Under the pieces are notes generated by a model. It did not search any database. It had not been told where the DNA came from and was given only the letters and a program-made list of their open reading frames with translations. From HRBIN35 sp036741875 (GTDB taxonomy: Bacteria; Patescibacteriota; Minisyncoccia; UBA6257; HR35), in contig DAINRM010000006.1 of assembly GCA_036741875.1 (NCBI GenBank), positions 1-32,104 on the forward strand: a stretch of DNA of 32,104 bases, written 5' to 3'. This document shows positions 1 through 7,242 of the stretch, piece by piece (the first letter of the stretch is position 1; each line of letters opens with the position of its first letter). A program made the position numbers and the translations under genes.

Positions 1-22
1 GGGTTTTAACAATATTAGAATT

Positions 23-119
23 TTATTTTACTTCTTTTTTAAGCCAATTTAAATATTCTTTATTTGTTTCTCTTGTAAGCAGTTTTTTTATCAGGATTGG
101 TAATATAAACCAAAATCAT
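23..119 (-). pseudogene. cutA: cutA remnant (divalent-cation tolerance protein), internally deleted
   Basis: One base after the gdhA stop codon an ATG opens MILVYITNPDKKTA, which matches the start of CutA proteins. That frame stops after 19 residues. In a second frame the same 97 bases end with ETNKEYLNWLKKEVK and a TAA, which matches the CutA C-terminus (typically an EYLxW segment close to the end). CutA is normally about 100-110 residues, so both ends are present but the middle, roughly 200 bases, is missing and the ends are out of frame. CutA is a small trimeric cytosolic protein linked to metal tolerance. Its place directly after gdhA suggests it was the last gene of that operon. A real deletion or an assembly collapse would both look like this. 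The identification rests on motif memory, without an alignment. Confidence 0.68.
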
Positions 120-120
120 A

Positions 121-1398
121 TTAATTTTTTTTCAATTTTTCATAAATTCTTTTTAAGGCAACAATGAAAGAGGCTTTTCGTAAACTTAAATTTAATTTTT
201 CCTTTATTTCCCAAACTTCATCAAAAGCTCTGCTTAAATATTTTTCTAATTCTTCAAAAACTTTTTCTTTGCTCCATTTCTCATCATTTAAATTTTGAAG
301 CATTTCAAAATAAGAAACTATAACACCACCGCTATTTGCTAAAATATCAGGAATAATCACAACTCCTTTTTCATCTAAAATTTTATCTGCTTCTTCAGTT
401 AAAGGATTATTAGCCATTTCTAAAATTATTTTTGCTTTAACTTTATTTGCGTTTTCTTTTGTGATTACATTTTCTAAAGCAGAGGGTATTAAAATATCAA
501 CATCAAGTTCTAAAAGCTCTTCATTGGAAATATCTTTCCCTAAATTAATGTCGCAAACACTACCAATGCAATAACAACCAGAAATCATCCCTTTTTCTTT
601 TTTACATTCCATAACTAATTCTGGATTAAAACCTTCTTCAGAATAAATTCCTCCTTTACTATCCGATAAAGCAACTAATTTATATCCTTTTTGATATAAA
701 AATTTAGCCAAATTATAACCAACATTACCAAAGCCCTGAATTGCAACTCTTAAAGGTTTTTGTAAATTCATTTTTTCAATAAATCTTTCTAAAATTATTT
801 CTCCTCCCTTACCAGTTGCTTCTTCCCTTCCTTCTGAACCATCATTTTCTACTGATTTCCCAGTAAAGGTTGCTTTTAGTTTTTTATCATCTGACTTTGA
901 AATCTTTAAATATTCATCAACCATCCAATCCATTATTTTAGAGTTAGTATTAACATCAGGAGCAGGAACGTCTTTATCTGGTCCAATAAAATCATAAATT
1001 TTTCTTACATATTCTCGGGAAAGTTCTTCAAGTTCTTTTTCTGATAAAGTTTTAGGATCGACTTTTATTCCTCCTTTAGCTCCACCAAGTGGAAGCCCAG
1101 CTAAAGCACATTTTATTGTCATTAAAAAGGCTAATGTTTTTATTTCATCTTCATTAACTTCAGGAAAATATCTGATTCCTCCTTTATAGGGTCCTAAAAA
1201 ATTATTATGCTGAATTCGATAACCTTCAAAAATTTCGACTTCTCCATTTTCTCTTTTTAAAGGAAGAAAAACTTTAATTTCTCTTTGCGGCTTTTCTAAA
1301 ATTTTAAAAATTTCTTCGACTCCTTTATCGTCTTGAACTAAATTTTTAAACAATTCTTTAACCTCTAAAAATTTTTTGAAAGTATTTTCGAAAATCAT
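121..1398 (-). CDS. gdhA: Glutamate dehydrogenase (Glu/Leu/Phe/Val dehydrogenase family)
   Basis: This 425-residue enzyme should interconvert glutamate and 2-oxoglutarate plus ammonia with NAD(P) in the cytosol. The substrate domain carries YKGGIRY at 71-77, Lys96, the catalytic lysine in GGAKGG (Lys108) and the catalytic aspartate in PAPDVNT (Asp148). The Rossmann domain has GFGNVG at 222-227. PDILANSGGVIVSYFE at 350-365 is the conserved C-terminal segment. The usual EGANGP motif reads EMANNP here, so substrate details may differ. Length is normal for bacterial hexameric forms. The ATG at 1398 fits the family N-terminus, and the next methionine is residue 93, so the 41-base overlap with the VKOR gene upstream appears genuine. 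It is probably co-transcribed from the promoter near 3445. Cofactor preference cannot be read with confidence. Confidence 0.95.
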   Translation of the reverse strand: MIFENTFKKFLEVKELFKNLVQDDKGVEEIFKILEKPQREIKVFLPLKRENGEVEIFEGYRIQHNNFLGPYKGGIRYFPEVNEDEIKTLAFLMTIKCALAGLPLGGAKGGIKVDPKTLSEKELEELSREYVRKIYDFIGPDKDVPAPDVNTNSKIMDWMVDEYLKISKSDDKKLKATFTGKSVENDGSEGREEATGKGGEIILERFIEKMNLQKPLRVAIQGFGNVGYNLAKFLYQKGYKLVALSDSKGGIYSEEGFNPELVMECKKEKGMISGCYCIGSVCDINLGKDISNEELLELDVDILIPSALENVITKENANKVKAKIILEMANNPLTEEADKILDEKGVVIIPDILANSGGVIVSYFEMLQNLNDEKWSKEKVFEELEKYLSRAFDEVWEIKEKLNLSLRKASFIVALKRIYEKLKKN

Positions 1399-1747
1399 AA
1401 ATTGTAAAAAAGATAATTATTGCTGAAAGATCGACTGCTAAACAGAGGTAACATAGTTCTTTTAAAACGAAAAACATAACAAAGATAAGATAAAGAGCGT
1501 AAAGAAAGGCAAAAGAAGATATCACTTTAAAAATATTTTCTTTATTAATTATAACTAACAAACCAACGATAAAAAAATAAAACATTCCTAAAAGAGAATT
1601 GTCTATACCCAAAACTTTACTATAAGGACTAGATAAAACATTATTACAACCATTTAAAACACAACCTATATTTTTTCCTTGAAAATAAAGATAGAAAGAA
1701 ATTACAAAAGCTATCAAAGAAAGAGCTATGATTATGACTTTTTTCAT
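1358..1747 (-). CDS. VKOR-family membrane thiol oxidoreductase
   Basis: A 129-residue, mostly hydrophobic protein with about four membrane segments. It has the family's two cysteine pairs: Cys29 and Cys34 in a loop followed by the conserved LSSPYSKVLGI (Ser39/Ser40), and the CxxC Cys99-Tyr-Leu-Cys102 in the last helices. Bacterial VKOR homologues pass electrons from a DsbA-like thioredoxin-fold protein to quinone and so drive disulfide formation outside the cytoplasm, replacing DsbB. No DsbA-like domain is fused or adjacent here. The start overlaps the stop of the DOT1-like gene by 4 bases (ATGA), and the 3' end overlaps gdhA by 41 bases in another frame. Likely clients include the Cys-rich surface protein at 30469-32104; that link is inference. 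Confidence 0.9.
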   Translation of the reverse strand: MKKVIIIALSLIAFVISFYLYFQGKNIGCVLNGCNNVLSSPYSKVLGIDNSLLGMFYFFIVGLLVIINKENIFKVISSFAFLYALYLIFVMFFVLKELCYLCLAVDLSAIIIFFTIYDFRKYFQKIFRG

Positions 1748-2337
1748 TTTTTATGATAGATTTTAAAAGTAGCTATTCCCCAATTCATTCTTATGCTTCC
1801 CTCTTCTAAAAGTAAAAATTCACTATTTTTTAAACTTTTAGTAATAACAATTATCCTGCTTTCTTTTTTTAATTTTAAAAGATTTTCTTCTATTTTTTCC
1901 ATTTCTTTTTCATCAAAACAAGTAGCGTGGATAAAAACAATCGTTGCCTCTTCTAAATTGGTTTCTAAAAGATTTTCTTCTCTAAATTCTATTTCATTTA
2001 TTTCTGAAAAAATTTCTTTAACTTTTTCATAGACTTCTTTAGAAGCTTTAATAAAATCCGCTAAAAGCTCAATACCTACTGCTTTTTTGATTTCAAAAGC
2101 CAGACTTATGGCTAAACAGGGTTTACCTAAACCTGAACCTAAATCATAAAAAATATCATCTTTTTTAGGATTTACTTTTTTTAAAAGCTCAACGAATTCA
2201 TCAAAAATTATTTCACCATAAATAAAACTTGGTTTATCAAAATCTGATTTTGTTTTTGCTTGAGAATAAATCTTATAACCATCATAACCATCATAAACTT
2301 TATTGAAAATTTCTCTAACCAAGTTAATATCTCTCAT
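1744..2337 (-). CDS. DOT1-like class I SAM-dependent methyltransferase
   Basis: A 197-residue Rossmann methyltransferase. Motif I is DLGSGLGK at 65-72, and the acidic residue that binds the SAM ribose is probably Glu90 in GIEL. A YGE-x-x-FD segment (residues 40-46) precedes motif I, as in the eukaryotic histone lysine methyltransferase DOT1, and ATIVFIHA at 131-138 aligns with the strand after motif I that ends in Asn-Asn in DOT1. A Dot1-like archaeal enzyme (aKMT4 of Sulfolobus) methylates chromatin protein lysines, so a protein-lysine target is possible, but the substrate here is unknown. The gene overlaps the aminotransferase upstream by 14 bases and VKOR by 4. The methyltransferase fold is certain; the DOT1 kinship is likely from motif order. 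Confidence 0.8.
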   Translation of the reverse strand: MRDINLVREIFNKVYDGYDGYKIYSQAKTKSDFDKPSFIYGEIIFDEFVELLKKVNPKKDDIFYDLGSGLGKPCLAISLAFEIKKAVGIELLADFIKASKEVYEKVKEIFSEINEIEFREENLLETNLEEATIVFIHATCFDEKEMEKIEENLLKLKKESRIIVITKSLKNSEFLLLEEGSIRMNWGIATFKIYHKK

Positions 2338-3166
2338 TTATTTCTTTTTTAAAAATTTCTAAAAGTTTTAATGTAATTTCGCCAGGCTTTCCTTTGCTAA
2401 TTTTTCTGTTATCTATTTTTACTACCGGCAAAATTTCCTTATTAGTAGCAGTAATAAAAGCTTCATCAAAACTCTTAATTTCTTTAATAAAAATTTTTCT
2501 TTCCTCAAAAGGAAATTTATATTTTTTAATAAGAGAAATCAAAAATTTTCTTGTAACTCCTTCTAAGATTTTTTCTTTTGGAGGAGTAATAATTTTTCCT
2601 TTAATAACAGCAAAAAAATTTGAAGTAGCACATTCTAAAATTTCTTCATTATTTACTAAAAGAATTTCTAAAGCATTTTTTCTTTTTGCTTCTTTTAAAT
2701 ATTTAATTAAAATGCTATAATTGACACTTTTTGCTTGAGGAAAATCTCGATGAAAGTTTTTAGTGATGATTTTTATTCCTTTTAGATAAAATTTTTCTGA
2801 AAGCGGTTTTAATTTGGTAACAATAATATAAAGTTTTGGTTTTTGAGAAAAAAGAAAATTTTCACTTTCGCCCCCTGTTAAAAAAATTCTTAAATTAATT
2901 TCAGAATTAAGATGCTTATTTTTTTCTAAAAGTTTAAAGATTATTCTTTTAATAAAATCTTTAGTAAAATTATGTTTTATTCCTAAAATTCTAGCAGAAA
3001 AGAAAAGTCTTTTTAAATGATCTTCTAAAAGAAACGGTTTGAGATTATAAGTTCTTAAAAATTCAAAAACAGCATAAGAGCGAGCAAAACCTAAATCAAA
3101 AGGAGAAATTTTAGCTTTAGAATTTTTCAAAAACTTACCATCAAGATAAGATATTTCTTCTTTCAT
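2324..3166 (-). CDS. Class IV PLP aminotransferase (branched-chain/D-alanine aminotransferase or ADC-lyase type)
   Basis: A 280-residue fold-type IV PLP enzyme. Early residues read ISPFDLGFARSYAVFEFLRT (20-39), the usual N-terminal signature, and HLKRLFFSA follows at 50-58. The Schiff-base lysine is Lys146 in AKSVNY. Glu178, just before CATSNFF, contacts the PLP ring nitrogen, and TNKEILPVVKID (241-252) is the conserved C-terminal segment. Members make branched-chain amino acids, D-alanine/D-glutamate or 4-aminobenzoate, and the motifs alone do not decide which. Placement in an operon with glutamate dehydrogenase favours a glutamate/2-oxoglutarate-linked transaminase. The ATG directly abuts the stop codon of the small protein upstream (TAAATG), consistent with translational coupling. 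Confidence 0.88.
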   Translation of the reverse strand: MKEEISYLDGKFLKNSKAKISPFDLGFARSYAVFEFLRTYNLKPFLLEDHLKRLFFSARILGIKHNFTKDFIKRIIFKLLEKNKHLNSEINLRIFLTGGESENFLFSQKPKLYIIVTKLKPLSEKFYLKGIKIITKNFHRDFPQAKSVNYSILIKYLKEAKRKNALEILLVNNEEILECATSNFFAVIKGKIITPPKEKILEGVTRKFLISLIKKYKFPFEERKIFIKEIKSFDEAFITATNKEILPVVKIDNRKISKGKPGEITLKLLEIFKKEINERY

Positions 3167-3430
3167 TTATCTTTTAGAAGATGTATTTTCAAAAATATCT
3201 TTAATTGAAGAAGTTATGATTAAACTGGAGGTTCCATTATTTATTTCTATTTTCAAAATATCCTCCGAAAAATCTAAAGTAGAAGTAACTATTGATGAAG
3301 TTGACAATTCGACACTAGGTTTTGTTGAAGTTAAAACCTTATCATTTAAGGGTACTAATTTATAACCAAAAAGATCACTTAAAATTAAAGCTAAAATATA
3401 GATTATCCCTTCAGTGATTTTACTACTCAT
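3167..3430 (-). CDS. Small membrane-anchored protein, function unknown
   Basis: An 87-residue protein with one hydrophobic stretch at about residues 8-21, then a Ser/Thr-rich region and a short beta-like segment (ILKIEINNGTSS). It looks like a signal-anchored extracytoplasmic peptide. The IEINNGTSS piece faintly recalls the start of LytR C-terminal domains, but it is too short to assign. Support for a real gene is good: a strong extended -10 box lies 9 bases before the ATG, and the stop codon abuts the aminotransferase start. It is therefore the first gene of the leftward operon ending in gdhA and the cutA remnant. Confidence 0.6.
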   Translation of the reverse strand: MSSKITEGIIYILALILSDLFGYKLVPLNDKVLTSTKPSVELSTSSIVTSTLDFSEDILKIEINNGTSSLIITSSIKDIFENTSSKR

Positions 3431-3439
3431 AATATTTAA

Positions 3440-3448
3440 ATTATACCA
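3440..3448 (-). promoter_or_regulatory. Extended -10 promoter of the gdhA operon (near-leaderless start)
   Basis: On the minus strand the sequence is TGG followed by a perfect TATAAT (3445-3440). Exactly nine bases separate the box from the ATG at 3430. The seventh base, where sigma70-type transcription normally starts, is an A, predicting a leader of about 3 nt. No good -35 hexamer is visible (a T run lies there), and no Shine-Dalgarno sequence fits. Confidence 0.6.
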
Positions 3449-3469
3449 TAACTTGGTTAAGAAAAAAAG

Positions 3470-4173
3470 TTAAAAATGATAATAAATAAACAAAGAAAAT
3501 TCGCTGACAAATTTTTTAGTATTTTCTCTTCTCTTTTCTTTCAAAAACTTTTCTATTAATTTTTTATCTTTTNNNNNNNNNNNNNNNNNNNNNNNNNNNN
3601 NNNNNNNNNNNNNNNNNNNNNNNNNNNNNNNNNNNNNNNNNNNNNNNNNNNNNNNNNNNNNNNNNNNNNNNNCTTTTTAATAAAATTTTTAAAAGGATAA
3701 TTTTTATAAAACCAATCTATTTTTTTACTTTGATGTTTAAGATTTCCGTCTTTATCAAAAACTAAAACACCATTTTCTCCAATAAGTCCATAAAAGATTT
3801 TGTTTTCTTTTATAAGAGCTAAGAGAGCAGAAATGTGAGCATAGTCAATGTTCCAAAAATTAATTTTTTTATTTTTTATTCTTTTAAAATTAAATTCAAA
3901 AATTTTTTATTAGCTAAAGAAAAATAAAATCTAAGAAAATATTCTAAATCATCTAAAGGTTTTATTTTAAAGATCTTTGACTTTTCTCATTTCCATAGAA
4001 TCTTCCCCTATTTTTCTTAAAAATTTATTGTCTATATTTTTAGTTAATTTAAAACCCAAATATTTAAGTTTTGGCAAAGCAATTTTTCTTTTAGTTTTTG
4101 GCGTTAAAATTTCTATAGGAGAAAGAAGCTTTTCTTTATTTGAAGGAAAGTAAAAAGAAAAAATTTTCTTCAT
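3470..4173 (-). pseudogene. Broken unknown gene: two apparent frameshifts plus assembly gap
   Basis: Coding-like sequence runs from the ATG at 4173 to a TAA at 3472-3470, but not in one frame. Frame one gives 68 residues from MKKIFSFYFPSNKEKLL and stops at 3967. Skipping one base near the A run at 3982-3985 opens SKIFKIKPLDDLEYFLRFYF. A further shift near the A/T runs at 3898-3908 opens FWNIDYAHISALLALIKE, then IFYGLIGENGVLVFDKDG, which runs into the N gap. Past the gap, KDKKLIEKFLKEKRRE continues to a stop. Both shifts lie at homopolymers beside the gap, so sequencing or assembly error is more likely than true decay. It has its own promoter-like box. I do not recognise the family; no membrane segment or catalytic motif is obvious. 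Confidence 0.65.
3573..3672. other. Assembly gap (100 Ns)
   Basis: Exactly 100 unknown bases, the usual placeholder for a scaffold join of unknown length. It interrupts the broken gene at 3470-4173. The coding strand and type of sequence are the same on both sides, which supports the join. Confidence 0.98.
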
Positions 4174-4182
4174 TTTATCCTT

Positions 4183-4188
4183 ATTATA
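4183..4188 (-). promoter_or_regulatory. -10 box for the broken gene starting at 4173
   Basis: A perfect TATAAT on the minus strand lies nine bases before the ATG at 4173 (spacer AAGGATAAA). This is the same geometry as at 3430, 8497 and 24169. The AAGGA in the spacer could act as a weak Shine-Dalgarno site if transcription started earlier. The divergent thiI start codon overlaps this element at 4189. Confidence 0.5.
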
Positions 4189-5310
4189 ATGCTTTATCTT
4201 TTAAAAACAAACGAAATTATTCTTAAAAGAAGAAATAGAAGATATTTTGAAAAAATTTTAGAAAGAAATATAAAAGCAAAGCTTAAAGAAAATTTTATTT
4301 CTTTAAAAAATTGGGGAGGTATTTTTCTTTTAGAAACAGAAAAAGAGGCGGAAGAGGATATTAAAAAAATTTTTGGTATCGCTCTTTTTTCTCCAGTTAT
4401 TTTTTTTAGTTCTTTAGAGGAATTAATAGAATACTTAAAAAAAATAAATGAAGAAAAGTTTTATCTTGAGGTAAGTAGAGGAGATAAGGATTATCCACTT
4501 AATTCTTTAGAAATAAAAAAAGCTATTATAGAAAATTTAGAAAAAATAGGTAAAAGATATGATGAAGAAAATTTTGAGAAAGAAATTTATGTTTATTATA
4601 GAAGAAAAAAATTTTTTGTCTCTTTCAAAAACATAAAAAGTTGGGGAGGTCTTCCTGTAGGTTCAAATGGAAAAGTTTTATCTTTAATCTCTTCTGGCTT
4701 TGACTCGCCTGTAGCTTCTTTTTTAGCTATGAAAAGAGGATTAAAAGTGTTCTTTCTTCATTTTCATAGTTATCCACAAACAAGTGTCCAATCTTTAGAG
4801 AAAGTTAAAAAACTTGTTTCCGTTTTAAATAGCTACAATTTAGGCTCTGAACTTTATTTAATGAATATTTTAGAACTTCAAAAATTTTATTTTCTAAATA
4901 TTCCTCATGAATATTTAGTAATTTTTTACAGAAGATCTATGTTTCGTTTAGCTGAAAGATTAAAAAACGAACTTGATTTAGATGCTCTTGTAACTGGAGA
5001 AAACCTTGGACAGGTGGCTTCACAAACTACCCAAAATTTGGAAGTTATAAGTCAAAGCATAAATTCTTTAATTTTAAGGCCTCTTATTGCTTTTAATAAA
5101 GAGGAAATTATTAATTTAGCAAGGAAAATAGGTACAGAAAGTATTTCAAAAATGAAAGGAGATGACTGTTGCGTTCTTTTTATACCCAGAAATGTAAAAA
5201 CAAAAGCTAATCTTAAAGAGGTTTTAGAAATCGAAGAAAAAATAAAAGAAAAAATAAACTCGTTGGAGGAAGAAATTTTTAAAAATAAAGAAAAGTTAAT
5301 TTATAATTAA
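4189..5310 (+). CDS. thiI: tRNA 4-thiouridine synthetase ThiI (no rhodanese domain)
   Basis: A 373-residue protein that activates U8 of tRNA by adenylation and inserts sulfur to make 4-thiouridine; in some bacteria it also serves thiazole synthesis. The N-terminal ferredoxin-like part opens with NEIILKRRNRRYFEK (8-22), a THUMP domain follows, and the PP-loop is SSGFDS at 168-173. YRRSMFRLAERL (247-258) and DDCCVLFIPRN (325-335) are typical, the latter holding the conserved cysteine (327 or 328). It ends without the C-terminal rhodanese domain of E. coli ThiI, as in many short forms, so sulfur must come another way, possibly from the cysteine desulfurase at 8508-9671. gatA follows after 4 bases. 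Its own promoter is unclear. Confidence 0.95.
   Translation: MLYLLKTNEIILKRRNRRYFEKILERNIKAKLKENFISLKNWGGIFLLETEKEAEEDIKKIFGIALFSPVIFFSSLEELIEYLKKINEEKFYLEVSRGDKDYPLNSLEIKKAIIENLEKIGKRYDEENFEKEIYVYYRRKKFFVSFKNIKSWGGLPVGSNGKVLSLISSGFDSPVASFLAMKRGLKVFFLHFHSYPQTSVQSLEKVKKLVSVLNSYNLGSELYLMNILELQKFYFLNIPHEYLVIFYRRSMFRLAERLKNELDLDALVTGENLGQVASQTTQNLEVISQSINSLILRPLIAFNKEEIINLARKIGTESISKMKGDDCCVLFIPRNVKTKANLKEVLEIEEKIKEKINSLEEEIFKNKEKLIYN
5302..5307 (+). promoter_or_regulatory. Possible internal -10 box for gatA inside the thiI end
   Basis: The last two sense codons of thiI (Tyr-Asn) spell TATAAT, followed by TAAAGAA and the gatA ATG seven bases later. This resembles the other near-leaderless starts in the window. 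Because the genes are also co-directional and only 4 bases apart, read-through from thiI is equally possible. AAAGAA is only a weak ribosome-binding candidate. Confidence 0.35.
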
Positions 5311-5314
5311 AGAA

Positions 5315-6706
5315 ATGGATTTTAAAAATTTAACTATTAAAGAATTCAAGGAACTCGTTAAAGAAAGCGATATTTTTACTCTTTATGAAAAGTATTTTGA
5401 ATTTCTAAAAGAGGAGGATACTAAAATAAGATCTTTTCTTTTTTTTACTGAGGAATTAGCTTTTAAAACTTTAGAAAGTCTCAAAGAAAAAGATAAAAAT
5501 TTGCCTCTCTGGGGAGTTCCTATAGCTATTAAAGATAATATTTTGGTTAAAGGAGAAAGATGTACTGCTGGTTCAAAAATTTTAGAAAATTACATTGCTG
5601 TCTATGATGCTACGGTAGTTAAAAAACTTAAAGAAGCTGGAGCTGTAATTATAGGTAAAACAAATTTAGATGAATTTGCTATGGGTTCATCTACAGAAAA
5701 TTCTGCTTTTTTCCCTACCCTCAATCCTTTTGATCCAGAAAGAGTTCCTGGAGGAAGCTCTGGTGGATCGGCAGCGGCAGTGGGAGGAGGTTTAGTTCCT
5801 ATAGCTTTAGGATCTGATACTGGGGGATCGATTAGACAACCAGCTGGTTTTTGTGGAATCTACGGACTTAAGCCAACTTATTCATCAGTTTCTCGTTACG
5901 GCTTAATTGCCATGGCTTCGTCTTTGGATGTGATTGGTCCTTTTGCTAGAACCTTAGAAGATGTAAAAATAGTGTTTAGAATCATAAGAGGTAAAGATGA
6001 AAAAGATAGTACCACAAAAGAATATGAGGCTAAATTAAAAAAAGTTAAAAAATTAGGTGTACCTAATGAAGTTTTTGAATTAGGAGTAGATGAAAAGGTT
6101 AAGGAAATTTTTGAAAAATTTTTAGAAAAAATAAAAAACGAATATGAAATTAAAAAAATATCTCTTCCTTCTTTACCTTATGCTCTTCCTACTTACTATC
6201 TGGTAATGACTGCTGAAGTAAGTTCTAATTTAGCAAGATATGACGGTATTAAATATGGCTTTTCTTTTAAAACAGATAAACTTTTAGAAAAATACTTAGA
6301 ATCAAGAGAAAGGGGATTTGGAAATGAGGTAAAAAGAAGAATCCTTCTCGGTACTTTTGTTTTATCATATGGATATTATGATGCTTATTATCGAAAAGCA
6401 CTAAGAGTAAGAAGATTTATTTTTGAGGATTTTCAAAAAGCCTTTAAAGAAGTTGATCTTATTTTAATGCCAACATCTCCTACTTTACCATTTAAACTTG
6501 GAGAAAAAACTCAAGATCCTCTTTCTATGTATCTTTCTGATATCTTTACTGTGCCTATAAACTTAGCTTACCTACCAGGACTTTCTTTTAATATTGGTTT
6601 TGCCGAAGAAAATGGTAAAAAACTTCCTGTGGGTGCTCAACTTGTTTCTAATATTTTTGAAGAAGAAACAATCTTTGAATTCTTAAAAGAAATTGGTTTC
6701 AAATAA
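5315..6706 (+). CDS. gatA: Glutamyl-tRNA(Gln)/Asp-tRNA(Asn) amidotransferase subunit A
   Basis: A 463-residue amidase-signature protein. It releases ammonia from glutamine, which GatB uses to convert mischarged Glu-tRNA(Gln) or Asp-tRNA(Asn). The Ser-cisSer-Lys triad is visible: Lys73 in AIKDNI, Ser148 in VPGGSSGGS and the nucleophile Ser172 in GSDTGGSIRQP, with the same spacing as in known GatA. SRYGLIAMASSLDVIGP follows. Length is slightly under the common 480-490. gatC lies far away at 16646-16924 and gatB is not in the window, so the three subunits are scattered. The stop overlaps the next gene's ATG by one base (TAATG). Confidence 0.96.
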   Translation: MDFKNLTIKEFKELVKESDIFTLYEKYFEFLKEEDTKIRSFLFFTEELAFKTLESLKEKDKNLPLWGVPIAIKDNILVKGERCTAGSKILENYIAVYDATVVKKLKEAGAVIIGKTNLDEFAMGSSTENSAFFPTLNPFDPERVPGGSSGGSAAAVGGGLVPIALGSDTGGSIRQPAGFCGIYGLKPTYSSVSRYGLIAMASSLDVIGPFARTLEDVKIVFRIIRGKDEKDSTTKEYEAKLKKVKKLGVPNEVFELGVDEKVKEIFEKFLEKIKNEYEIKKISLPSLPYALPTYYLVMTAEVSSNLARYDGIKYGFSFKTDKLLEKYLESRERGFGNEVKRRILLGTFVLSYGYYDAYYRKALRVRRFIFEDFQKAFKEVDLILMPTSPTLPFKLGEKTQDPLSMYLSDIFTVPINLAYLPGLSFNIGFAEENGKKLPVGAQLVSNIFEEETIFEFLKEIGFK

Positions 6707-7242
6707 TGTTTTCCCTTGACGAAATTTTTGATTTTCTTATAAACAACATCGAAATTATAAAAACTATTATTTATTTTGCTTCTCTTATTTACTCAATTAA
6801 TCTTTTTATTTTATGGGTTTATTTTGAAATAAAAAATAAAGAAGAAACTGGGTTTTGGCTTGGTATTATCGATCTTATTAAAAAATACAAAAATTACAAT
6901 GCTCTTAAAAGTAAAACACCAGCTTATGAAGAGATAAAAAAAAGTTATTTAGAAGATCATAAAAGGGGGCTTATTAATCTAAAAAATTATTTTCTTTTTG
7001 TTTTAGATTCTTTAGGATATCAGGGAGAAAATTTTGAAGAGAAAATAGATAACATAAGTGATGAAGATTTACCAAATAAAAAAGATGTTAAAAAAGCAAT
7101 TAAAGCTATTTTTCTTTTAGAAAGATCTAACCAAGAATTAGAGGAAGAAGAATACGAACTTTTATTTTCAACTTTAGAAAAAGCACTTTATCACTTAAAT
7201 ATTATTGAGAAAGAAGATTTTCTGGTAACTTTCCTAAAGTAA
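6706..7242 (+). CDS. Single-pass membrane protein, function unknown
   Basis: A 178-residue protein with one long hydrophobic segment at about residues 17-41, followed by a charged, helical, probably cytoplasmic part rich in Lys and Glu. I recognise no enzyme motif. Similar short, N-terminally anchored helical proteins occur as conserved hypotheticals in reduced bacterial genomes, but I cannot name a family. Its start is coupled to gatA by TAATG. Its last 41 bases overlap the 3' end of htrA on the other strand, an unusually long convergent overlap. Confidence 0.75.
   Translation: MFSLDEIFDFLINNIEIIKTIIYFASLIYSINLFILWVYFEIKNKEETGFWLGIIDLIKKYKNYNALKSKTPAYEEIKKSYLEDHKRGLINLKNYFLFVLDSLGYQGENFEEKIDNISDEDLPNKKDVKKAIKAIFLLERSNQELEEEEYELLFSTLEKALYHLNIIEKEDFLVTFLK

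Noticed and set aside
4185..4190. Plus-strand TATAAT as the thiI promoter
   Set aside because: It includes the first two bases of the thiI ATG, so transcription would begin inside the gene. A later start would remove the conserved first strand.
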